Shown here in pieces: positions 41,112 through 47,184 of a DNA stretch of 47,184 nucleotides. The position numbers were made by a program, and so were the translations under genes. Each line of letters opens with the position of its first letter. The first letter of the stretch is position 1. The stretch is taken from the NCBI GenBank assembly GCA_016787605.1, contig JAEUUE010000120.1, positions 1 through 47,184 on the forward strand, written 5' to 3'. The DNA comes from Cyclobacteriaceae bacterium (lineage in GTDB: Bacteria > Bacteroidota > Bacteroidia > Cytophagales > Cyclobacteriaceae). The notes beneath the pieces are model-generated. The model made no database searches. It saw nothing but the letters and a program-made list of their open reading frames with translations, and was not told the origin of the DNA.

Positions 41112-41172
41112 GGGAGATGGCCAAACGGGAAACCCTGATGAAGCGGGATCGGCCGTTGCCGAAGGAGTAAAC
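41112..41172 (+). repeat. 61-bp direct repeat, right copy (orphan M28 3' end)
   Basis: 59/61 match to the end of the M28 peptidase gene, including the codons for the final KRDRPLPKE and the stop. It is joined on its left to the broken response-regulator fragment, and it ends 12 bp before the stop codon of the CHAT gene. Confidence 0.95.
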
Positions 41173-41183
41173 TGGCCCAGTTT
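41169..41183 (-). terminator. Small hairpin after the CHAT operon
   Basis: AAACTGG and CCAGTTT around one C, immediately after the CHAT stop codon on the minus strand. It has no clear T-run, so it is a weak terminator at best. Confidence 0.35.
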
Positions 41184-44084
41184 CTACCTGATTGCGCCGT
41201 TTCCAATGACCTGGAAGGCGGCCCAGTAGAAAGGAAGGCGGGAGTTCGCCCGGTCGCGCTTCTGGAGTACTTCGAGTATATCCTTGTTAATCGCTACGGT
41301 TTTTCCCCGGCCTGCAGAGGCGGTGGAAAAACTACGGTTAAGCAAGTCACGCTGCGCCAAATCCAAAGCCGCGGCCGCCGGCGTACCGGCTGAAACATAC
41401 TGGTAGAAACGCGTCATCAGTGCCGAGGTCGTCGCATCGTCCACTTTCCACAAACTTACCACAACGGCAGGAGCCCCGCTGTACATAAACGCGCGGCTGA
41501 GCCCTACCAATTCATCGCCGTCACTCAACTGACCCAACCCGGTTTCACAGGCACTCAGCGTAACCAGTTTGGAATCGATCGACATCTCTAGAATTTCATG
41601 GACGGTAAGGTGGCCGTCCTCCCGGTCATCCGGCACCATGAGCATAAAAGAATACAGCGGCTGGCGGTTGTTGAAGGTGCCGTGCGTGGCGATGTGAATG
41701 AAATTAAAGGTAGAAGCCGTATTCTTGAAGTAGGTCTCCGTAAACTTCTCTTCGCTGCAGGATGTTAACCCCGGATATACCTGCGACAGGCTTTCCAATT
41801 CGACGCGTGTGCCCGGCAACCCGGGATATCCCTCCAGCGTACTGTTGCCCAACGCCAACCCCAGCATCCTTTCACCAGGACGCACCGGCCGCTCCATGCA
41901 ATGGAGGAGCACCGAAAGCGAGGGCGCCACGGAAATACCCGACTGCGTCTCCGCCAGGTACCGGCCCCGGCGGTCGGCCAGCGCCTGGAAGGGCAGGAAA
42001 TGAAGCACCTTGTGCGGGATTACCACTACATTGCGGGGCACCGACAACTCCTGCGCCACCGGCTTGAGCAGCAGCTCATACAGGAACTTCAGGTTGGAGA
42101 GTCCTTCCTCCTCCACCAGCGCGGCGATATAGCGGCGGGTAACCGCGACCTGGGATCGCAACTGTACCTCGGTCACCGGCACCACGAACGTCTGGAGTTT
42201 ATCCCGCTCCAGCGCCCAAAGCACCAGGAATTCCGAACTCACCCAATACTCCAGCACCAACGTCTGATCGTCCAGCTTTCGCTGCAGGGCCCGTGCCGAG
42301 GCGGGCGGGACCGGCATCATGTTACTGTATTCCGGGTTGCTGAGCTTGAGCTCCTGGAGAAGTGCAATGTGACGTTCCTCCAACTGCTGCAATTCTGCGC
42401 TGACCCTTGCGAGGTACCCGGATTCGCGATTGACTTGTGCCAACTCTTTTCCCAGCTGCCTGATCCGCAGACGAACCTGCTGCTCCTCCTCCACCAGACC
42501 CTGGTCAGCGGCCGACTTAGGATGGATCTTCCGGTTGCCCAGCATATCCAGGAACGTGCGGCTCCGGGCCCGCTCGCTCAGGTCCAGGGCCTCCCGGGCC
42601 GCCGAGTCCGCGCTGAATGACCACTGATTACGTCGCCGCAGCAGGAGGCGGATGGCCCGGTCGTAGACAGAAACGTTCCCGGAAGAAAACAGCGACTTGA
42701 ATTCCTCCATGGAGAGCTCTCCCCTTACGCTTTCGATGATCGAGATACTTTTCCGGTAGGACCACCGCGCAGAGTCATACCGGCTTTCCCCTTCGTGCAA
42801 CTGCCCGATTTCATACCAACACCGCCAGGTCATGTCAGACTGTGTGGAGGTCCGCATGGCCGAACGGAACCGGGTAAAGGCCTCTCTGCCCCGCCCGGCG
42901 GCCGCAAGGTTTCGTCCCCGGAGGTAATCGGCTCGCGCCATTCCTTCGCGGTTGGCCGTTGCGGCAAAAAAGGATCGCGCCTTCTCCAGCATCGCTTCTG
43001 CGCTATCATAACTCTTCCGGTTGGTCATCATTTCCGCCAGGCGCAGGGCGGCCAGGGCGGCACCCATCTGCGAACCCGAACGTGTAAACTCCTCGTAGGC
43101 CTGGTTGACGCTACCCAACCTCATCTTCAGGCTCGGTGCCAGGGCGGACGTATCCTCCTGCATTTCCTCCTGCAGCCGGAACGCCTGGTCGTAGTACTGG
43201 CGGGCATGCACCTCGTCGCCCAGGCGCTGGTAGGCATCACCTACGCGGAGGTAAGCCATGACCACCTGCGGCTTGATGCGTGTGCCCTCCGCCTGCTTGA
43301 GTGCCGCCAGCATATGCCGAAGTCCTTCTTCCCATTCCCCGCGAAGGAAAAGTGTTTCGCCGATAGCCTGGTCCTGCCGGGCCGTATTCAGTCCCCTGCT
43401 TACGGCCAAGGTGTGGCTTTGCCGAATGTAATCGAGGGCGGCATCGAAGTTGCCGCGTTCCCGCTCAAGTATCCCAAGAATCAACAGGGCTTCGAGCGTG
43501 CCGGCTTCCTCGCCGCCGGTCTTGCTATAAATGTCATGAGCACTCCTCGCATGGCGGCCACCCTCTTCAAATTCCCCGGTCGTCAGGCAAACCTGGGCAA
43601 GGGCCAACTCGGTATCCGCATACGAGGTTTTATTGACATCCCGCAGGCTGGTCGCCATCCCCTTGTTGACGGCGAGGGCTTTGCCCAGAAACTCCCGTGC
43701 CGCAAAATAGTTGCCCTGGAATGCGCTCACCAGCCCCAGCTGCCGAAAATCCTCGGCTACATTCAGCAGGTTGTCGGGCTGGACAGAATCCACGGCGACT
43801 GCCTTCAGCAAATGCCCGCGGGCTACCGCATACTTTCCTTGCGTCGAGTAAGCGTGCGCCAGCTTGCGATGGACCTCCGCCTCTTTCAGGGGATTGCGAT
43901 AAAGCCCCAGCCGGGGAGCTTCGTTGAGATACTCCTGGTAGTACGCTATGGCCTCCGGGTAGCGGTTAGCATTGTTCATGGCATCCCCCGATTGGATGGC
44001 GCGCGTGGCGACAATGGAAGGCGTGGAACATGAAAGTACCAGGAGGAAGACCAGGGGAACCAGGATAAGCGAACTGAAACGCAC
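41184..44084 (-). CDS. TPR-CHAT protein, predicted lipoprotein (caspase-like)
   Basis: 966-residue protein. The N-terminal signal MRFSSLILVPLVFLLVLSC has lipobox cysteine 19. About ten tetratricopeptide repeats follow (residues about 40-460: YPEAIAYYQEYLNEAP, YAVARGHLLKAVAVD, FDAALDYIRQSHTLA and others), then a coiled coil (about 545-605). The C-terminal CHAT domain (about 680-965) is a caspase-like fold with the catalytic dyad His801 in HIATHG and Cys846 in LSACETG. CHAT domains elsewhere are proteases such as separase, TPR-CHAT/Craspase and HetF. Here both catalytic residues are intact, but the signal sequence predicts export rather than a cytoplasmic location. It is the last gene of a four-gene operon, 2 bp after an outer-membrane barrel gene. 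Confidence 0.92.
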   Translation of the reverse strand: MRFSSLILVPLVFLLVLSCSTPSIVATRAIQSGDAMNNANRYPEAIAYYQEYLNEAPRLGLYRNPLKEAEVHRKLAHAYSTQGKYAVARGHLLKAVAVDSVQPDNLLNVAEDFRQLGLVSAFQGNYFAAREFLGKALAVNKGMATSLRDVNKTSYADTELALAQVCLTTGEFEEGGRHARSAHDIYSKTGGEEAGTLEALLILGILERERGNFDAALDYIRQSHTLAVSRGLNTARQDQAIGETLFLRGEWEEGLRHMLAALKQAEGTRIKPQVVMAYLRVGDAYQRLGDEVHARQYYDQAFRLQEEMQEDTSALAPSLKMRLGSVNQAYEEFTRSGSQMGAALAALRLAEMMTNRKSYDSAEAMLEKARSFFAATANREGMARADYLRGRNLAAAGRGREAFTRFRSAMRTSTQSDMTWRCWYEIGQLHEGESRYDSARWSYRKSISIIESVRGELSMEEFKSLFSSGNVSVYDRAIRLLLRRRNQWSFSADSAAREALDLSERARSRTFLDMLGNRKIHPKSAADQGLVEEEQQVRLRIRQLGKELAQVNRESGYLARVSAELQQLEERHIALLQELKLSNPEYSNMMPVPPASARALQRKLDDQTLVLEYWVSSEFLVLWALERDKLQTFVVPVTEVQLRSQVAVTRRYIAALVEEEGLSNLKFLYELLLKPVAQELSVPRNVVVIPHKVLHFLPFQALADRRGRYLAETQSGISVAPSLSVLLHCMERPVRPGERMLGLALGNSTLEGYPGLPGTRVELESLSQVYPGLTSCSEEKFTETYFKNTASTFNFIHIATHGTFNNRQPLYSFMLMVPDDREDGHLTVHEILEMSIDSKLVTLSACETGLGQLSDGDELVGLSRAFMYSGAPAVVVSLWKVDDATTSALMTRFYQYVSAGTPAAAALDLAQRDLLNRSFSTASAGRGKTVAINKDILEVLQKRDRANSRLPFYWAAFQVIGNGAIR

Positions 44085-44086
44085 GG

Positions 44087-45055
44087 CTAAAAGGTGTATT
44101 GAACCAACAGCATGAATGAGATATCTGCCGAGGCGGTCTGGCCGGCCAGCGGGATGAGCACCCCCTCGTTGAGGCGCAGGCGCTTGATCTGGAAACTAAC
44201 CCTTGGCGTGTATTGCAGCAGGTAGGTGGGCGCGTCAACCGGCTGGTTGTTGAAGGTGCCGTTGTTCAGGTAGTAAAAATAAGACACTTCATTCATCACC
44301 GCGATCCAGTCGTTGAGGTGAAAATTGAACGACGCGATGACATCCATGAAGTCGGACGACTTGAACGGAATTTCGGCTTCACCGGGCTCATGGATCTTGG
44401 TTCCCCCGAATTTCTTCATGTAATCGACAAAGACGGAGTACGAAATGGGGTACATCACCTTCCGGATGCCAACCCCAACGTTCAGCTTGAATTCGCCATC
44501 GCCGACAGGGGGTGTATAGTTGCGGGCATCAATAACGTTCGTCGGGTTCTTCTCGCCGGTAGGAATCGTTGCCTCCGCATAAACCATCACGGCCGGTCGT
44601 GAGGCCGTTTCGGTCGCTATCTGGTACTTCAGTCCAACGGAGATATCACCAAATCCCGACGACTTCCGGAGGTAACGGACAGTGGGGAGGCTGTCCGGCC
44701 TGGTGGGATCGGTGGAGGGTATCTGAAACAGAACATATTGCGAAGCGCTGGACCCCATATACGGAATACTGACAGAGGCCTGGAACCGATCCGTGATTCC
44801 ATAGAGAGCGCTCATGGAAATCCCGTACGTGCTCCCCCAGATGTTTCCCGGGAAATAGGTCTTGTTGCCGCTGGCATCGAAATACTTGTCGACGGTCCCA
44901 AAGTAGCCGGCCACTCCGGCCCGGAAGAAGCCCTTGTAAAGGCTCGCCGGCTCTGTGACCACCGTCTGTTGCTTCTTCTCCGACGGTAGCAATTGCTCCT
45001 GGCCATAAACCGGGGTCATCAGCATCACGAGCAGTATGGATATCAGCCTGTTCAT
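44087..45055 (-). CDS. Outer-membrane beta-barrel protein, CHAT operon
   Basis: 322-residue exported protein with a signal peptide (MNRLISILLVMLMTPVYGQ) and regularly spaced strands ending QTASADISFMLLVQYTF, whose terminal Phe is the usual barrel signal. Stretches such as GFGDISVGLKYQIAT, VYAEATIPTGEKN and DGEFKLNVGVGIRK match the transporter-like barrel group of the MetA-pathway/phenol type. It may form a pore or anchor surface partners; the substrate is unknown. It lies 2 bp before the CHAT gene and 7 bp after a second barrel of similar design. Confidence 0.82.
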   Translation of the reverse strand: MNRLISILLVMLMTPVYGQEQLLPSEKKQQTVVTEPASLYKGFFRAGVAGYFGTVDKYFDASGNKTYFPGNIWGSTYGISMSALYGITDRFQASVSIPYMGSSASQYVLFQIPSTDPTRPDSLPTVRYLRKSSGFGDISVGLKYQIATETASRPAVMVYAEATIPTGEKNPTNVIDARNYTPPVGDGEFKLNVGVGIRKVMYPISYSVFVDYMKKFGGTKIHEPGEAEIPFKSSDFMDVIASFNFHLNDWIAVMNEVSYFYYLNNGTFNNQPVDAPTYLLQYTPRVSFQIKRLRLNEGVLIPLAGQTASADISFMLLVQYTF

Positions 45056-45062
45056 ATTCCGT

Positions 45063-46103
45063 TCACCGCAAGAACACGTTATAGCTTATGGTGGCGCTGT
45101 AAAATGTGGCCCCCGTGGTGTTGGAGCCCATTGCCGGGATCAACACCCGCTGACGGAACCACACCCGGTGGGTGATGATAATTTCAAAGCCGGGACCCAA
45201 GGCCAGCAGCGACGCTGAGGGTAATGTCTCACGGGTACCCGACTCCTCCGAATACCCTCCGCTGGAAGAAGTATACCTAAACTCCCCGATCAGGTCGAAC
45301 CAGGGGAACATCTGGTACTCTACCTCACCGGCTACGTTCAATTCATCGGGACGCTGGTACTCGAAATCAACCTGCTGATGGGTGAATCCCGGGTTGAGGT
45401 ACTGCGACCTCCAATAAGATGTCGAGGTGGGTCCGGTAGCTTTCGAATAACCGACGGCACCGGTAACGGCCCAGTTTTGCCATCTGTGCTTGTACAACAT
45501 GCCGCCGCCAATGACCGGGACCCCGTTGCCGAGAGCTTTGTTGTACTGATAATTGATTGACACCGCCGTCACCTGTCCGACTGTGGTTTGATTCACCGTA
45601 TGATTAGGGACGTCGGGATGACTGTCGGCCGTGGGAAGCGTGGCCGAAAGCGAAAACAGGAGATCCTGCATCCGGCTCCTCCAGGGCACCCTGAAGTCAA
45701 CACCCAGGGACACATCCAGCCACCCGTTGTAGACCTCGAGGGAATTCACTTCCGGGTAGGCCCCGGCAATCACATAGGTGGTGGGTGCGCTGATGGCCTG
45801 GTCGATCCGTGCCATCCCCACAGACGCTTGCAAATATTCCGTGATTCCGTAGCGTACCTCTCCCACCAGGGTATTGGACGCATAAGATAACCCGCCTTCC
45901 GTCAGATCGATGCGGCTGCCTGCGTCATCGAAGCGTACTGTATGAAGGCCGAGGCGGTACGTGCCGCTTGCCCTCAACTGTCCACGGTGAACATTGACCG
46001 GCCGGTCGATGGATCTCTCTTTTAGCAGTATGGAGTCGCCCCTTCCTTGAGCGAAAGCCTGTGCGCATGAAAGCCATACAACCAGGGCGACCAGGTACTT
46101 CAT
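45063..46103 (-). CDS. Second outer-membrane beta-barrel protein, CHAT operon
   Basis: 346-residue exported protein (signal MKYLVALVVWLSCAQAFAQ). It has the same strand layout as the downstream barrel: a VRYGITEYLQASVGMARID segment like ALYGITDRFQASVSIPYMG, a SRMQDLLFSLSATLPTAD segment like PAVMVYAEATIPTGE, and a barrel-like C-terminus. The pair are probably ancient paralogs that now form separate barrels. It lies 4 bp after the propeller gene and 7 bp before the next barrel, firmly within the operon. Confidence 0.82.
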   Translation of the reverse strand: MKYLVALVVWLSCAQAFAQGRGDSILLKERSIDRPVNVHRGQLRASGTYRLGLHTVRFDDAGSRIDLTEGGLSYASNTLVGEVRYGITEYLQASVGMARIDQAISAPTTYVIAGAYPEVNSLEVYNGWLDVSLGVDFRVPWRSRMQDLLFSLSATLPTADSHPDVPNHTVNQTTVGQVTAVSINYQYNKALGNGVPVIGGGMLYKHRWQNWAVTGAVGYSKATGPTSTSYWRSQYLNPGFTHQQVDFEYQRPDELNVAGEVEYQMFPWFDLIGEFRYTSSSGGYSEESGTRETLPSASLLALGPGFEIIITHRVWFRQRVLIPAMGSNTTGATFYSATISYNVFLR

Positions 46104-46107
46104 GGCA

Positions 46108-47088
46108 CTAATACTTTACAGGTTTAAACCTTGCCAACCCTGAGGAGCTGGTGGCCAGGTAGAAATCTCCATTCGAAGCCCGTAACATGCTCCAGATGCC
46201 GCTGACGGGTGGGCCCTCCGGCAACTTCTGCATCAGGATGCCGTCGTAGCGCGTGAGCCCTGAATAATATTTCTGGTCGATCCACGGGCGGGCATAGCCA
46301 ATCCATAACTGGCCATATTTATCTTCCTGGATTCCCCCCATGCGGACGGGTACGATATCGTTCGTGTTGAGGCTGACCACGGTGAATTGGCCGGCGGTAT
46401 AGCGCGTCACTCCGGTAGTATCCGATGCTCCGAGCCAGATGTTACCCCAGCTGTCCTGGGTGATGGCGGATATTTCGTTTCCGGCGAGTCCTTGTGTCTT
46501 CGTGAAATGTTTAGTGGTCCCGTTGGCTACCATTTTCACACCCCCGTCGGTGCCGATCCACATGCGCTCCAGGTCATCCTCAAAGAAGGCATTTACCTGG
46601 TTGCATGGTCCGCAGGAATTATCCACATCCTGTTGGTAAGAACCTCCTTCGTAATTGTAGCGCACCACCCCGAAGCCATAGGTCCCGATCCAGATCAAGT
46701 TCGTGACATCCCGTTTCAACGCGTAGATAGGAACGCCACTGAAGGCCGGCACGTAATACCAGGATCCGTTGTCGAGGATACTGAGTCCATTATCCGTCCC
46801 GAACAACATCGATCCCTGGGAGGTCTCCTCGATGGCGTTGACAAAACGGTTTACCAGTCCATCGGTGGTTGTATACTTCTGAAAGGTACTGCCATTGAAC
46901 TTCGACACACCGTTATCGGTACCCACCCACAGGTTACCCTGGCTGTCTTCAAAGAGAGTGTAGCACACATTGCTGCCCAACCCGTTGGAAGTGGTGTAGT
47001 AGGACCACTCCATCGTCTTTTTCGGCAACACGTCCTCCTGTGCCGAACAGGCCATAAGCAGGACTCCGACCAGCCACAGACGCTTCAT
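46108..47088 (-). CDS. Propeller lipoprotein (Reg_prop repeats) without a kinase
   Basis: 326-residue lipoprotein (lipobox LMAC, Cys14). The body is about seven repeats of the two-component-regulator propeller type: NLWVGTDNGVSKFNGSTF, SMLFGTDNGLSILDNGSW, LIWIGTYGFGVVRYNYEG, RMWIGTDGGVKMVANG, NIWLGASDTTGVTRYTAG, QLWIGYARPW and DFYLATSSSGLARF. In hybrid two-component systems these propellers form the periplasmic sensor of a histidine kinase. Here the protein ends after the propeller, with no membrane helix or kinase. It is the first gene of the CHAT operon, so it may be the sensing or binding partner (inference). The ATG at 47088 follows a promoter at 47122-47153. Confidence 0.88.
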   Translation of the reverse strand: MKRLWLVGVLLMACSAQEDVLPKKTMEWSYYTTSNGLGSNVCYTLFEDSQGNLWVGTDNGVSKFNGSTFQKYTTTDGLVNRFVNAIEETSQGSMLFGTDNGLSILDNGSWYYVPAFSGVPIYALKRDVTNLIWIGTYGFGVVRYNYEGGSYQQDVDNSCGPCNQVNAFFEDDLERMWIGTDGGVKMVANGTTKHFTKTQGLAGNEISAITQDSWGNIWLGASDTTGVTRYTAGQFTVVSLNTNDIVPVRMGGIQEDKYGQLWIGYARPWIDQKYYSGLTRYDGILMQKLPEGPPVSGIWSMLRASNGDFYLATSSSGLARFKPVKY

Positions 47089-47121
47089 ACTCGGACGGAA
47101 CTAGGTATGCTGGTGAACATA

Positions 47122-47153
47122 CAAATGTTACCAAAAAACAGGCAGAATCGCAA
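47122..47153 (-). promoter_or_regulatory. Candidate promoter of the CHAT operon
   Basis: On the minus strand, TTG (47151-47153), 20 bp, then TAACATTTG (47122-47130), which is TAnnTTTG with one extra base. The leader to the ATG at 47088 is about 30 nt. Confidence 0.5.
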
Positions 47154-47184
47154 TGGCGTGGAGCATGTCCATTCGGAACCAAAC

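Noticed and set aside
38108-41172. Insertion sequence with target-site duplication
   Set aside because: 61 bp is far too long for a normal target duplication, the repeats are a gene end, and no transposase or integrase is present between them.
42795-44033. 412-residue plus-strand open frame opposite the TPR region
   Set aside because: Antisense shadow of a repeat-rich gene; no start signal or domain.

Overview
This window is chromosomal DNA from a member of the phylum Bacteroidota, most likely of the Cytophagales (Chryseolinea/Ohtaekwangia-like; the family placement is inference). The evidence is a type IX secretion C-terminal sorting domain, DUF4835, DUF5916, FucP-type and OstA-like proteins, the bamD-rpoZ-coaBC-DUF4835-recN and birA-rsfS-ftsH gene orders, and promoters of the Bacteroidota form TTG-N19/20-TAnnTTTG with no clear Shine-Dalgarno sites. 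The DNA is GC-rich (about 60 % by eye), so long antisense open frames are common and have been left out. I see no tRNA, rRNA, CRISPR array or transposase. Genes are dense. The only stretch over 300 bases without an intact gene (40833-41183) holds a gene fragment and a duplicated gene end.

Layout. 1-8.7 kb: YfhO-like membrane protein, SnoaL-like lipoprotein, M3 peptidase flanked on both sides by related repeats, an integral membrane protein, a serine beta-lactamase-like hydrolase carrying an in-frame copy of a dispersed repeat, and a 2Fe-2S/flavin reductase. 8.8-18.7 kb: DUF5916 outer-membrane protein, purB (TTG start), an ECF sigma / anti-sigma / exported charged-helix operon, a zinc-ribbon methyltransferase, mdh and tilS. 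18.7-26.4 kb: an envelope and housekeeping cluster (OstA-like protein, T9SS cargo, bamD, rpoZ, coaBC, DUF4835, recN) and a single-RRM protein. 26.5-34.8 kb: SLC13 permease, DUF6249 protein, a second ECF sigma / anti-sigma pair, FucP-type sugar transporter, birA, rsfS, ftsH. 35-38.2 kb: lpxH-like hydrolase, a coupled exported protein, and an M28 peptidase.

38.1-41.2 kb looks like an accessory insert. It is bracketed by two 61-bp direct copies of the 3' end of the M28 gene (59/61 identical). Inside are an AT-richer lipoprotein / beta-barrel gene pair and a broken response-regulator receiver domain fused to the second M28 tail. 41.2-47.1 kb is a tight four-gene minus-strand operon: propeller lipoprotein, two outer-membrane barrels, and a 966-residue TPR-CHAT protein that is itself a predicted lipoprotein. 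An exported caspase-like CHAT protein together with barrels and a propeller sensor is the best candidate here for an undescribed system.

A second theme is small-scale intergenic structure. Several gene junctions carry arrays with an exact 7-bp period but unrelated sequences (AAAATGN, CGGTRAY, GNGGTYA, GGGACCA, CTAGAAN). These resemble the heptanucleotide STRR repeats known from cyanobacteria. A separate dispersed hairpin family has a conserved TGAGC...CGAA core and stems that differ in sequence but stay complementary.
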